A stretch of 64,000 bases of DNA from JAEVLT01 sp964484065 (GCA_964484065.1 CAZAEW010000006.1:1-64000), one strand, 5' to 3'; counted from the stretch's first letter, positions 17,957-26,753 are shown. Notes: a model not told the origin generated them from the letters alone. Program-made: numbers and translations.

Positions 17957-18094
17957 CGGCTAATAGGAAAGTGCAACTACGCCTCTGTCTTCGCCCTAAA
18001 GGGCTCGCCAATCGACGAGTTTTCTTTAGCCCTGCTGCCTAAGGTCAGATAAGGTTTAGGAGGATGAGCAATGATTTCGAAGTTGAGCTTGGTG
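17957..18094. other. Intergenic stretch before the hairpin array
   Basis: No coding region is supported. It contains a GC-richer piece with several short self-complementary words (GCCCTAAAGGGC near 17995) but no recognisable element. Confidence 0.4.
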
Positions 18095-18475
18095 AAAACG
18101 TCGTTCTTGGAGTTATGAACGACGATATTGGAGAAGGAATCAGAGAAAACGTCGTTCATCAAGGGGATGAACGACGATTTTGTGAATTGACCAAGTGAAA
18201 ACGTCGTTCATTGGGGTTATGAACGACGATATTGGAGAAGAAATCAGAGAAAACGTCGTTCATCAAGGGAATGAACAACGATTTTGTGAATTGACCAAGT
18301 GAAAACGTCGTTCATCGGGGTTATGAACGACGATATTGGAGAAGAAATCAGAGAAAACGTCGTTCATCAAAGGAATGAACGGCATTTTAGTGAATTGAAC
18401 AAGTGAAATCGTCGATCATCGGGATTATGAACAACGATATTGGAGAAAAAACCAGTGAACACGTCATTCATGTAG
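18095..18475. repeat. Tandem array of seven to eight palindromic hairpin units
   Basis: Units of about 30 bases with arms AACGTCGTTCAT and ATGAACGACGAT recur at about 18097, 18148, 18200, 18252, 18303, 18354 and 18407, with a decayed copy near 18458. Spacing is 51-52 bases. The spacers alternate between two sequences, ATTGGAGAAGAAATCAGAG and TTTGTGAATTGACCAAGTG, so the true period is ~103 bp with two hairpins per unit. Because the spacers are themselves conserved, this is not a CRISPR array. It does not encode a convincing protein. Later copies are more decayed than the central ones. Confidence 0.9.
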
Positions 18476-18588
18476 CACATGTAGGAGGTTTGGTTGGACG
18501 AAGGTAAATTAAACTGCGAGCAGTGTTTTTTCCAGTTAAAGAAAATATGATATGATTTTTTAATAAACCTATGGGGGAGGATGAAAAT
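18476..18588. other. Probable promoter region of the ybaK-like gene
   Basis: An AT-rich stretch after the array, including AATATGATATGATTTTTTAATAAAC. It probably holds the promoter for the following gene, but I cannot fix the boxes. Confidence 0.3.
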
Positions 18589-19035
18589 GTGTCATTTGAA
18601 AGTGTAATCGATCACTTTAAACAGTGGAACCGTGAGCAGGATGTGATGGAATTTGAAACTTCGAGTGCAACGGTCGGACAGGCAGCTGAGACGATTGGAG
18701 TTGAGCCTGCCCGAATTGCAAAAACATTATCATTCAGAGGAGATGGGGATCAGGCTATTTTAATTGTTGCGGCCGGAGATGCAAAAATTGACAATAAAAA
18801 TTTCCGACAAACGTTTGGCTTTAAAGCGCGCATGCTTTCAGGGGACGAAGTAATGGAACAAACCGGGCATGTGGTCGGCGGGGTTTGTCCGTTTGGATTA
18901 AAAAATGAATTAGATGTATTTCTCGATATCTCAATGAAACGTTTCGAAACGGTTTTTCCTGCTTGCGGAAGCACCAACTCTGCCATTAAACTGTCACTTG
19001 ATGATTTATATCAATATTCTTTTGCAAAGGATTAG
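18589..19035 (+). CDS. YbaK/EbsC-family aminoacyl-tRNA deacylase
   Basis: A 148-residue single-domain protein of the YbaK/ProX editing family, which hydrolyses mischarged aminoacyl-tRNAs. Recognisable parts are SSATVGQAAETIGVEPARIAKTL, an IVAAGDAKIDNKNF segment with the conserved lysine region, and GGVCPFGLKNELDVFLD. The GTG at 18589 is preferred because GGGGGAGG sits seven bases upstream; the ATG at 18571 would overlap that site. It is monocistronic, with a terminator following. Confidence 0.87.
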   Translation: MSFESVIDHFKQWNREQDVMEFETSSATVGQAAETIGVEPARIAKTLSFRGDGDQAILIVAAGDAKIDNKNFRQTFGFKARMLSGDEVMEQTGHVVGGVCPFGLKNELDVFLDISMKRFETVFPACGSTNSAIKLSLDDLYQYSFAKD

Positions 19036-19084
19036 GTTGATGTTTGTAAAGGGTGGAACAAAACGGAAGATAATCCTGTAAACG

Positions 19085-19116
19085 AAAAAAAGCTGTGAAA
19101 TCACGGCTTTTTTTGA
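19085..19116 (+). terminator. Terminator after the ybaK-like gene
   Basis: AAAAAAAGCTGTGA pairs with TCACGGCTTTTTTT (one G-U pair) around a two-base loop. Confidence 0.85.
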
Positions 19117-19168
19117 ATTACCTATTGCCTTCTTTTTCATAGATTTTTAGTTTTTAATAAAAATTCCA

Positions 19169-19197
19169 TTGTCTCAAAAGACTCTCTATGATAATCT
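19169..19197 (+). promoter_or_regulatory. Candidate sigma-A promoter of the first amino acid ABC operon
   Basis: TTGTCT and TAATCT are 17 bases apart, about 65 bases before the start codon. The -35 overlaps a small dyad, GTCTCAAAAGAC. An ATTCCATT half-site just upstream resembles half of a CymR box, too little to call. Confidence 0.45.
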
Positions 19198-19260
19198 GTT
19201 ATAGTAAGATAATATATTAACGTACTAAAGCAAATCATGAAAAAGGAGTTCAATTCTTTT

Positions 19261-20052
19261 ATGAAACGTTTATTTACCATGATTCTCGTCATTGCAGCAA
19301 TGTTTTCCATTATGGCAGGCTGCTCATCTAAAACCCAAAGCCAAGACAAAAAAACCTTAGTGATTGGGATTGACGATACATTTGCCCCAATGGGTTTCAG
19401 GGATGAGAATAACAAACTCGTTGGGTTTGATATTGACTATGCGCGTGCAGCAACTGAAAAAATGGGAATGAAGGTTAAATTCCAGCCAATTGATTGGAGT
19501 ACAAAAGAGGCCGAACTAAGCAGCGGACGAATTGACCTTATTTGGAACGGCTATACGATTACAGACGAACGGAAAAAGAAGGTTCTTTTTACAAAGCCCT
19601 ATTTAAAAAATACACAAGTTGTGGTCACACAAAAGAAATCGTCTATTTCTAAACTTGATGACTTAGCGGGAAAGGCAGTCGGCCTTCAATCACTTTCCTC
19701 TGCAGCAGATGCATTGGATGCAAGTCCAATCAAATCAAAAATCAAGAAAGTAACAGAGTACAAAGATAATGATTTGGCTCTTACCGACTTGGAAAATGGC
19801 AATGTAGATGCGGTTGTTATTGACGAAGTGGTCATCAATTATAAAATGGAACAGTTAGAAAAGAATAATAAGAAAAATCCATATAAAATCTTGGGCGAAT
19901 CTCTTGCTCCTGAAGAATATGGAGTTGGAGTGAAAAAGGGCAATGAAGCCTTGCTGAAGAAACTTCAAAAAGCGCTTGATGAATTAAATCAAGATGGAAC
20001 GGCAGCAAAAATTTCTAAAAAGTGGTTTGGTGCTGATAAAGTATTAAAATAA
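19261..20052 (+). CDS. Polar amino acid ABC transporter substrate-binding lipoprotein
   Basis: A 263-residue family-3 solute-binding protein. The signal peptide ends in the lipobox IMAGC, so the mature protein is lipid-anchored outside the membrane. The ligand-binding fold follows: VIGIDDTFAPMGF, VGFDIDYARAATEKMG, WSTKEAELSSGRIDLIWNGYTIT. The ATG at 19261 begins the signal peptide; AAAAGGAG lies 13 bases upstream, a rather long spacing, and an upstream ATG at 19237 would add eight residues. It heads an operon with the permease and ATPase. The substrate is uncertain: a polar amino acid or cystine. Confidence 0.87.
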   Translation: MKRLFTMILVIAAMFSIMAGCSSKTQSQDKKTLVIGIDDTFAPMGFRDENNKLVGFDIDYARAATEKMGMKVKFQPIDWSTKEAELSSGRIDLIWNGYTITDERKKKVLFTKPYLKNTQVVVTQKKSSISKLDDLAGKAVGLQSLSSAADALDASPIKSKIKKVTEYKDNDLALTDLENGNVDAVVIDEVVINYKMEQLEKNNKKNPYKILGESLAPEEYGVGVKKGNEALLKKLQKALDELNQDGTAAKISKKWFGADKVLK

Positions 20053-20072
20053 GCTGTAAAACTTAAATTTAG

Positions 20073-20104
20073 AAAACAGGGTTCTCTTTGAAACCCTGTT
20101 TTGT
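20073..20104 (+). terminator. Intra-operon hairpin between binding protein and permease
   Basis: AAAACAGGGTT / AACCCTGTTTT forms a perfect stem with a T-rich end, 20 bases after the binding-protein stop. It probably reduces transcription of permease and ATPase relative to the binding protein. Confidence 0.75.
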
Positions 20105-20122
20105 TTGTGGAGGAAATTTTTT

Positions 20123-20782
20123 ATGTCCCGAGATTATTTTAATTCCGTTATTTTGCCGATGCTGCAAGGAGCGGAAACAACTATACTGTTGTTTCTAATA
20201 GCGATTATTCTGTCGATTCCGCTTGGCTTTCTTCTAACATTGGCTGTCCGAAGCCGTTTTAAACCAATATCCTTAATAGCCCAAGCTTATATCAATTTAA
20301 TGCGCGGGACACCTCTTTTGCTCCAGCTCCTCGTGATATGCTTTGGACTCCCGATGATACCGGGAATAGGAGAATATTTGGTGCTTGATCGCTTTGTGGC
20401 TGCTTGCCTGGGGTTTATATTAAATTATGCGGCATATTTTGCTGAAATTTTTCGCGGAGGCCTTCTGGCAATTGATAAAGGCCAATTTGAAGCCGCTCAA
20501 GTTCTTGGTTTGAACCGCTGGCAGACAACAACGAGGATTATTCTGCCGCAAATGTTCCGCATCGCTCTTCCGGCAGTGGCGAACGAGTCAGTTACATTGG
20601 TCAAGGACACAGCGCTTCTTTATGCTGTTGCGGTTCCGGAATTATTACACTTTGCGCAAACAGCGGTAAACCGTGATTTCACCCTGATGCCTTTCCTTTA
20701 TGCAGGTTTGATCTATCTGGTGATTACATTCTTACTAAGCATGTTTTTTAAATGGCTTGAACAGCGGTTCAAATTTGAATAA
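20123..20782 (+). CDS. Amino acid ABC transporter permease
   Basis: A 219-residue HisM-type membrane component with about five helices. It has the N-terminal GAETTILLFLIAIILSIPLG segment, INLMRGTPLLLQLLV, and the EAA loop EAAQVLGLNRWQTTTRIILPQ that docks the ATPase. The ATG at 20123 follows TGGAGGAAATTTTTT. The ATPase gene starts 13 bases after its stop. A single permease gene suggests a homodimeric channel. Confidence 0.9.
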   Translation: MSRDYFNSVILPMLQGAETTILLFLIAIILSIPLGFLLTLAVRSRFKPISLIAQAYINLMRGTPLLLQLLVICFGLPMIPGIGEYLVLDRFVAACLGFILNYAAYFAEIFRGGLLAIDKGQFEAAQVLGLNRWQTTTRIILPQMFRIALPAVANESVTLVKDTALLYAVAVPELLHFAQTAVNRDFTLMPFLYAGLIYLVITFLLSMFFKWLEQRFKFE

Positions 20783-20795
20783 AGGAGGGGCAAAC

Positions 20796-21542
20796 ATGGC
20801 TCTTATTGAAGTCTCCAAGTTAAGAAAATCTTACGGACAAACTGAGGTTTTAAAACAGATTACGTTTGAAGTGAATAAAAATGATGTGGTTGCTGTTATC
20901 GGCCCTTCCGGATCAGGAAAAAGCACGATGCTGCGCAGTTTGGTCCAACTCGAACATATTGATGGCGGCAGCATTTGTGTTGAAGGTGCCTTTCTGGTAA
21001 AGGATGGGGTTTATGCCAAGACGCATGAGATCAAGGAGATCACATCCAAAATGGGCATGGTTTTTCAGCACTTTAATCTATTCCCTCATCTTACGGTAAA
21101 AGAAAATCTTGAGGTTGCTCCAAAATTGCTCAAAAGGGAAGCATTGTCTTCCATTAGGCAGCGAAGCACCGAGCTTTTGGAAAAAATCGGACTGGCGGAC
21201 CGAGCAGATGCATATCCCGCTAAGCTTTCCGGGGGACAAAAACAAAGGGTGGCTATTGCCAGGGCATTAATGCTTAACCCGGACATTATCCTCTTTGATG
21301 AGCCTACATCTGCACTGGATCCGGAGTTGACGGGGGAAGTATTAGAAGTAATGAAGAACCTGGCACAGGAACATATGACAATGATCATCGTTACACATGA
21401 AATGGGTTTTGCAAAAGAAGTGGCCAATAAAGCTATTTTTATGGATAACGGTGAAATTATTGAGTCCGGACATCCTTCGGATTTGTTTACAAATCCAAAG
21501 CATGAGCGGACAAAAGCCTTTCTGCATAGAAGCTTGAAATAA
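20796..21542 (+). CDS. Amino acid ABC transporter ATP-binding protein
   Basis: A 248-residue GlnQ-type ATPase. It has Walker A GPSGSGKST, Q-loop VFQHFNLFPHLTV, signature LSGGQKQR, Walker B IILFDEPTSALDPE and the H-loop IVTHEMGF. A short insert, VKDGVYAKTHEIKEI, lies before the Q-loop. AAAGGAGGGG precedes the ATG. It ends the three-gene uptake operon. Confidence 0.92.
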   Translation: MALIEVSKLRKSYGQTEVLKQITFEVNKNDVVAVIGPSGSGKSTMLRSLVQLEHIDGGSICVEGAFLVKDGVYAKTHEIKEITSKMGMVFQHFNLFPHLTVKENLEVAPKLLKREALSSIRQRSTELLEKIGLADRADAYPAKLSGGQKQRVAIARALMLNPDIILFDEPTSALDPELTGEVLEVMKNLAQEHMTMIIVTHEMGFAKEVANKAIFMDNGEIIESGHPSDLFTNPKHERTKAFLHRSLK

Positions 21543-21548
21543 CAAAGC

Positions 21549-21588
21549 AAAAAAGTCCTTAACATATGTAAAAGGGGTTTTTTGTGTT
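21549..21588 (+). terminator. Weak terminator of the ABC operon
   Basis: AAAAAAGTCCTT pairs imperfectly with AAAGGGGTTTTTT (one mismatch, one G-U). Confidence 0.5.
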
Positions 21589-21701
21589 TATTTGTTACAA
21601 TTCATTTAAAATTAGCGGGAATTTCCAAAAAACCTTTTCAGAAACGTCCCAAAAGCTATAAAATTAAAAGGAATTCATTTTTATTTTGGGAGTTTTGGCA
21701 A

Positions 21702-22307
21702 ATGGATGATCATTTTTATGATGGAATGCTGAATATTAAAACAACAGGTGAGCAAAAAGGGTTCACGCAATCCGTACATTACCACCGATATGAGCCAACA
21801 CCTTATAGTGCCTTAAAATATTTATTTGAACAATACGAATTGAAAAGTACGGATCAAGTGGTTGATTTTGGGTGCGGGAAGGGACGTTTAAACTTTTACG
21901 TCAACCATCTTTTCAATGCTACTGTCACAGGTATAGAAATGAACGGGTCTTTTTATCAAGAAGCAATGAAAAATCGGAACCATTACTTGAAGAAGCACAA
22001 AAAAAGTTTTGAAAAGATTCATTTTCGGTGCGGCTTAGCAGAGGAATATGAGATTGATCGTGCCGATAATCGTTTTTATTTCTTTAATCCATTTTCCATC
22101 CAGATTTTTATAAAGGTAATCAATAATATCCTCGAATCACGAGAAAATTCTGATAGGAATATTCAACTCATTTTGTATTATCCATCAGAGGACTATATTG
22201 ACTTTTTAGAAAACAAAACACCTTTTGAATTAAAAGAAGAGATCGTTTTACCTGTTATATATCGCTATAATTTAAATGAGAGATTTTTGATATACCAAAT
22301 CAACTAA
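21702..22307 (+). CDS. SAM-dependent methyltransferase
   Basis: A 201-residue class I methyltransferase. The SAM-binding motif I is VVDFGCGKGRLN (~residues 55-66), followed by the acidic VTGIEMNGSFYQEA. A FYFFNPFS segment near residue 120 resembles the (N/D)PP(F/Y) region of amino- or RNA-methyltransferases. The substrate is unknown. I choose ATG 21702, preceded by TTTGGGAG; the frame is open upstream to 21582 but lacks a binding site. A terminator follows directly, so it is probably monocistronic. Confidence 0.75.
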   Translation: MDDHFYDGMLNIKTTGEQKGFTQSVHYHRYEPTPYSALKYLFEQYELKSTDQVVDFGCGKGRLNFYVNHLFNATVTGIEMNGSFYQEAMKNRNHYLKKHKKSFEKIHFRCGLAEEYEIDRADNRFYFFNPFSIQIFIKVINNILESRENSDRNIQLILYYPSEDYIDFLENKTPFELKEEIVLPVIYRYNLNERFLIYQIN

Positions 22308-22313
22308 TCAATA

Positions 22314-22347
22314 AAAAAGGCCTGAAGGTTCACCTTCAGGCTCTTTA
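22314..22347 (+). terminator. Terminator after the methyltransferase gene
   Basis: CCTGAAGG / CCTTCAGG with flanking G-C pairs and A/T tracts on both sides; it may serve both converging genes. Confidence 0.8.
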
Positions 22348-22352
22348 TATGT

Positions 22353-22655
22353 TTATAATCCTGTACTTTCGTTTTGCTGAGCCTCAAAATTCGGTTCGCC
22401 AAAATGGAAATCAAAAGGGCCTCTAGGCATGGCAGGTGCTTCGGCCCGATAAATGGCCACAATTGCTTCAATTCGGATGTTGAGCCTTAATGGCCGCGGG
22501 CGCATTCTTGTTTCCAGTACGATTACATCCCGTCCTACGTCAAGTAATCTTCCTCTGAAATCTCCTTGAAGCGTGATCACCTCCACCTCTTTATCCAAGA
22601 GATCATGACTGAGCTGGTTAAAGGTAGTTTCCCTTACATAATTTTTTTCCCTCAT
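22353..22655 (-). CDS. DUF2642-like small protein
   Basis: About 100 residues. The central part, LLDKEVEVITLQGDFRGRLL followed by DVGRDVIVLET, has the Sm-like beta pattern of DUF2642 proteins, which are common in Bacillus and often linked to spores. The C-terminus is Pro/Arg/Gly-rich (PAMPRGPFDFHFGEPNF). GGAGGAGG lies 11 bases before ATG 22655; a TTG at 22661 has shorter spacing and is the alternative start. No function is known. Confidence 0.65.
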   Translation of the reverse strand: MREKNYVRETTFNQLSHDLLDKEVEVITLQGDFRGRLLDVGRDVIVLETRMRPRPLRLNIRIEAIVAIYRAEAPAMPRGPFDFHFGEPNFEAQQNESTGL

Positions 22656-22833
22656 TGTCAAATAAACCTCCTCCTTTCCACATTTACAGTAAATGCAGTT
22701 TTAGCAAGAAGGGGATGGGCAATTTGAAAATTTTTATATTTTTTAATTGAAAAGCAAGGAACGCAAAAATTACTTCCAGTTCTTCTATAGAATGGCAAAG
22801 GAAAGGATAACCTATAGGTGAAAGGAGGCTGCT

Positions 22834-22959
22834 ATGAAACCAGATAAAAATATAAAGCTTAGTTATGAATCAGACGGAAAAATGGGCAGCAAAAAAAAGG
22901 AGAAAGGGGCAAAAAAGGAACCTCGCGATTTTTTTAATACAACTCAGCATTCTGAATAA
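22834..22959 (+). CDS. Small basic protein, 41 residues
   Basis: The frame begins MKPDKNIKLSYESDGKMGSK, continues with a Lys-rich middle and ends NTTQHSE. GTGAAAGGAGGCTGCT is a near-perfect ribosome binding site before the ATG, and a terminator follows ten bases after the stop. I do not recognise it. Confidence 0.65.
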   Translation: MKPDKNIKLSYESDGKMGSKKKEKGAKKEPRDFFNTTQHSE

Positions 22960-22967
22960 ATGGGCAT

Positions 22968-23002
22968 AAAAAAGGACTTGAAATCCATCCAAGTCCTTTT
23001 AG
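22968..23002. terminator. Bidirectional terminator
   Basis: AAAAGGACTTG / CAAGTCCTTTT, nine-base loop, flanked by A and T on the two sides. It separates the small gene from the converging DUF2062 gene. Confidence 0.85.
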
Positions 23003-23009
23003 ACATTTA

Positions 23010-23573
23010 CTATATAAAGTTTTTGCTAATCGTCTTTTTACGTATCATATGTTTTTCATGGACCCGTTTTAGTCGTTTCTCTTTTTCTTTTTCATAAAAA
23101 TAATGAACGACAAAGTAAGAAATGGAACCAAGTAAAACACCCAATATTGTCATTCCAATAATAATATGGACTCCTCCGTGGAGAAGGCTTGTTAAACCGC
23201 GAAAATCACCATGCATTAAGTCTTGAAATGAAAAAGGGACGTTATGGCTGATTTTTACTTTCATTGGGAAAACCATTTTACCGATTTTTTTCGCAAACGG
23301 CAGCAAAATGACAGGGAGAAAGGTGAGTTTTCCGATGACGTTTCCAATAATTGCAGCAGGCAAGGATCCTTTAGAAAGCCGGACAACAGGAATAAATAGG
23401 ATATAAATAAGGGAAGCTGTTGAAATGACTAACATTTCTAAACCAAAACCGATGGCAAACCCCAGTGAAACTTTTTTGGCCCCTCCTGGTGATCGGAGAA
23501 GTTTAAGAAAATTCAGCCTAAAAGCCCTTCCAATTTTCTGAATGATATTATAATTTCTTGTTTTTATTCTCAT
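23010..23573 (-). CDS. DUF2062 membrane protein
   Basis: A 187-residue protein of the DUF2062 family. It has the typical opening LKLLRSPGGAKKVSLGFAIGFG, two hydrophobic segments up to ~90, an amphipathic stretch, a third hydrophobic segment (HIIIGMTILGVLLGSISYFV) and a very basic C-terminal tail. The function is unknown; members occur next to lipid or envelope genes. ATG 23573 follows CAAAGGGGATAACC. Confidence 0.8.
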   Translation of the reverse strand: MRIKTRNYNIIQKIGRAFRLNFLKLLRSPGGAKKVSLGFAIGFGLEMLVISTASLIYILFIPVVRLSKGSLPAAIIGNVIGKLTFLPVILLPFAKKIGKMVFPMKVKISHNVPFSFQDLMHGDFRGLTSLLHGGVHIIIGMTILGVLLGSISYFVVHYFYEKEKEKRLKRVHEKHMIRKKTISKNFI

Positions 23574-23599
23574 AAGGTTATCCCCTTTGTAGAACTGCA

Positions 23600-23895
23600 T
23601 TTATTACCTTTATTGTATAATAATCTGATACCATTTAACCACTAAGAAAATAGTATTTTTTATCTTTACTTAATTTTAAATTTTTCCAAGATAAAGGTCT
23701 TCCACATATTCGTCCACCCAGTTGAAAAAATTATCTTCTTATAATTATATTTTAGACTATTTTGATCCAAATTTTAACCTCTAATTAAAATTTTCTAATT
23801 TCTTAATTCATTTTTTCATATTTTTGCTGTAAAAGAAAATAATCTGATTTTTGTTTGAAAATGATAAAAAGCAGCGCCGCGGGGACACTGCCATT
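23600..23895. other. AT-rich intergenic region
   Basis: Nearly 300 AT-rich bases upstream of the DUF2062 gene and downstream of the dedA-like gene. Apart from probable promoter sequence I see nothing definite. Confidence 0.3.
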
Positions 23896-24510
23896 TCATT
23901 CAAGAATTGCAGGACTTCTTCTTTTCCTCCAATACATGATTCCTCCAGCAATTGTAATGAAAACAGCTACAGGGATAATAATCATTTTATATTTTTCGAT
24001 ATTTACCAAAACAAGGTTCCATTTTTCTCCGAGGACATTTCCTAATGTAATAAAGGTAAAACTCCAAGTCAGCGCACCCAAATAGGCAAAAAGCGAAAAT
24101 CTTTTATAAGAATACCCATTTATTCCAGCCAAATAAGCAGTAATATGACGGACCCCAGGGATAAAATATCCAAAAAAGAGCAGGTATGGTCCAAATTTTG
24201 AAAATAGATTTCTTGTTTTATTAATCTTTTCTTCCGTGATATGAAATTTTGGCCCAAACCTGTGCAAAAAAGGCAGTCCCAATTTGATCCCTAAAATATA
24301 ACTGAGGGTAATCCCTCCAAAAGCGCCTAAAAAAGCACTAAACAATGCAGGAAAGTAAGCAAATTTTCCTTGAAAAACATTGAATCCAACATAAGTAAGA
24401 AGAACCTCATCAGGTATTGGGAGGCCGATAATCCCTCCGATGAGAGCAACGATTATTCCGAAATACCCAAAATGTTCTAACAGGTAATTTAAATGGCCCA
24501 ACTTGTTCAC
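23896..24510 (-). CDS. DedA-family membrane protein
   Basis: A 204-residue DedA/SNARE-associated family protein. The conserved features are GGIIGLPIPDEVLLTYVGF, FLGAFGGITLSYILGIKLG and GYFIPGVRHITAYLAGINGYSYKRF, the last holding the family's functional Arg residues. DedA proteins include undecaprenyl-phosphate and phosphatidylethanolamine transporters and are needed for membrane homeostasis. The start is GTG 24510; the ribosome binding site (CCAGGA) is weak. Confidence 0.88.
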   Translation of the reverse strand: MNKLGHLNYLLEHFGYFGIIVALIGGIIGLPIPDEVLLTYVGFNVFQGKFAYFPALFSAFLGAFGGITLSYILGIKLGLPFLHRFGPKFHITEEKINKTRNLFSKFGPYLLFFGYFIPGVRHITAYLAGINGYSYKRFSLFAYLGALTWSFTFITLGNVLGEKWNLVLVNIEKYKMIIIPVAVFITIAGGIMYWRKRRSPAILE

Positions 24511-24759
24511 ATCCTGGAAATTTTTTGCGGTTCACTTTCATTATGAATGAAAAAACAGAAATTTAAACATACCCTTTTGATAATAGGATGTTAACTTGTT
24601 AAGCTTCTTTCCAAAACAGAAACATTCAAATTCCAGTCCTGGATCGTATAATCGAAAACGTCGGAAGTGAATACCAGACAAATAATATTTTATCACATAG
24701 GAGAAATATCATGATAACTAATAAATTGTATAATATCGGGAAAATACAAAAGTCGAAAA

Positions 24760-25872
24760 TTAATCAGCGAAATGAATAAGAATTTGAACAATTTCTGACC
24801 TGCTTCCAATCCGCAGAGGCGGTCCCCAGAACCCAAATCCAGAGGATACAATTGCATGAAACTGATTCCTGTATAAATGTCCCCAATCCAATTCAAATAC
24901 TTTTCTTGTAATAAAGTGGTTGGGAGCCATTTGGCCCCGATGAGTGTGTCCGGAAATGATCAAATCAGCCCCATATTGTTCAGCTTGCTTAATTTCTGTC
25001 GGCTGATGGTCCATGATAATAATGGGAAACGAATGATCAATTGCAGAAATCAGGTCCTTCATGGATGTTCGTTTCTTGTCTGTTTTGTCTTTTCTCCCCA
25101 CTAAGGTAAAGGATTCATCAATTTTAACTGATTGATCAAGGAGCATTTTCACTCCAATACGTTCCATTTCCAGTAAGAATTCCGGTATCGCCCCTCCGTA
25201 ATATTCATGGTTGCCAAGAACTCCATACACTCCTAAGGGTGCAGAAAGTTCTTTCATGACATCTCCCATGTTCTTTCGCATAAAAGGTCCAGGATCATCG
25301 TCAATGATATCACCTGGTAACAGAATCATCTCAGGATTTAATTCTTTCATTTTTCTGACAAGGCGACGGAGGTGGGAGACCCCTGACAGAGTACCAAAGT
25401 GCATATCAGAAGCAACAGCAATTCTTAGATTTTTCCGTTTTCCTGCTGGTTTGTGAATTTGCAGGGTATAAGTTTTAACAACAGGACTGTATGCATTATA
25501 TGTCCCGTATGAAAATAACACGATAAAGATGATCAGGACAATAGACCCAATCCATTTCACCAGAATATGACCGGAAAAACCGGAAACATGTAAAATCCAG
25601 TAAGAAAGGTTGGCAAGAGGAAGAAGAATCAGTGCATATTGAATGATCGCCATCCAATAAGAACCGATAATGGTGAAAAAATGCAAGGATTTTTTTATCC
25701 GGCCAATTATAAAGGAATGCGAAATAAGGGCAACAATGCTTCCATAAATCCAAATACCCTGAAGGCCTGATACAGAATGAAGATAAATCCAGCCATTCCA
25801 CCCAATATAGAAGGCAAGAGCCCAGTGGACAAATAAGAATGCCGAACTCAAAAAAACGACTCGCAGTTTCAT
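24760..25872 (-). CDS. Membrane-anchored metallophosphoesterase
   Basis: A 370-residue protein. Four or five membrane helices fill the first ~130 residues, then a calcineurin-like phosphoesterase domain follows with all metal motifs: ASDMHFG, LLPGDIIDDD, VLGNHEYY and IISGHTHRGQ. It resembles the YkuE/YpbG group of Bacillus; substrates in this group are mostly unknown. It faces left with the dedA-like and pssA genes but has its own spacing. Start ATG 25872 with GCGGGAATCGG upstream. Confidence 0.87.
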   Translation of the reverse strand: MKLRVVFLSSAFLFVHWALAFYIGWNGWIYLHSVSGLQGIWIYGSIVALISHSFIIGRIKKSLHFFTIIGSYWMAIIQYALILLPLANLSYWILHVSGFSGHILVKWIGSIVLIIFIVLFSYGTYNAYSPVVKTYTLQIHKPAGKRKNLRIAVASDMHFGTLSGVSHLRRLVRKMKELNPEMILLPGDIIDDDPGPFMRKNMGDVMKELSAPLGVYGVLGNHEYYGGAIPEFLLEMERIGVKMLLDQSVKIDESFTLVGRKDKTDKKRTSMKDLISAIDHSFPIIIMDHQPTEIKQAEQYGADLIISGHTHRGQMAPNHFITRKVFELDWGHLYRNQFHAIVSSGFGFWGPPLRIGSRSEIVQILIHFAD

Positions 25873-25923
25873 ATACCGATTCCCGCCTTAGAGTAAGAGT
25901 AAAACAAAGTTTTAATATTAATT

Positions 25924-26622
25924 CTAATCAAGATCTTTTTTATTTTTTCCTTTAATAAAACGGTAGGCAATATAGGTAATATAAATGGGCGCAGCAATAT
26001 AAATCAGATATGGAAAATGCTTATAATGACTCCTGTAAATGGCATAAAGAAGGCATGCAAGAAACAAGGTAACAATCGTACCATACTTAGGCAGCGGGAC
26101 TTCTTTAAGACTTGGAATACGGATCTTACTTACCATTAAAAAACATAAGGCAGTAAAAATAACGGTTGTTACAATGTGGGGAATAATGCTTCCGAACAAA
26201 GTCAGTATAGCCAGTATACCTCCGGCAGCCGTAATGGGAACACCTACAAAGTAATGTAAAGATTGTTTTTTCGGACTAATGTTGAACCGAGCCAAACGGA
26301 ATGCGCCAAATAAAGGAAACAATCCGGCTACTGCAAGTCCTAATATTCCAAAATGGAAAAAATATGTATAGTACACTAAAAAAGATGGAGCTACTCCAAA
26401 GGTAACGATATCAGCTAAAGAATCTAATTCTTTTCCTAAATTGCTGTCTGCATTTAACATTCGAGCCAATCTTCCGTCCATACTATCCAGCATCATCCCA
26501 ATTAAAATGAGGATGGCTGCATTCTTATATTGGCCATGTGCAGCAAAACCGACAGATAAAAAGCCGCAATATAAATTTCCGAGCGTAAACATATTTGGGA
26601 TCATTTTCGTAAAACGAATCAA
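25924..26622 (-). CDS. pssA: CDP-diacylglycerol--serine O-phosphatidyltransferase
   Basis: A 232-residue integral membrane enzyme that makes phosphatidylserine from CDP-diacylglycerol and serine. The CDP-alcohol phosphotransferase signature is complete: DSMDGRLARMLNADSNLGKE followed by LDSLAD. The N-terminus (IPNMFTLGNLYCGFLSVGFA) matches bacterial PssA. The start is a TTG at 26622, with GGAGAG upstream; ATG 26604 is an in-frame alternative. A decarboxylase gene, often adjacent in Bacillus, is not present here. Confidence 0.88.
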   Translation of the reverse strand: MIRFTKMIPNMFTLGNLYCGFLSVGFAAHGQYKNAAILILIGMMLDSMDGRLARMLNADSNLGKELDSLADIVTFGVAPSFLVYYTYFFHFGILGLAVAGLFPLFGAFRLARFNISPKKQSLHYFVGVPITAAGGILAILTLFGSIIPHIVTTVIFTALCFLMVSKIRIPSLKEVPLPKYGTIVTLFLACLLYAIYRSHYKHFPYLIYIAAPIYITYIAYRFIKGKNKKDLD

Positions 26623-26753
26623 TTGTCATCTCTCCATTGTTTGTTCTGTTATAGGTTATTTGTATTTTTTCTTCAAAAAGCATCTTAATAGCAAAATAGT
26701 CTCCGCAATAAAGATATACGGATTCAATAGGAATCAAATGTTATTTTTTAATT

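Noticed and set aside
18095..18475. CRISPR array
   Set aside because: The spacers between the palindromes are conserved and alternate between two sequences; a CRISPR array would have unique spacers, and no cas genes are present.
19116..19260. T-box or S-box leader before the first ABC operon
   Set aside because: The leader is short and lacks the conserved T-box or SAM-riboswitch sequence.
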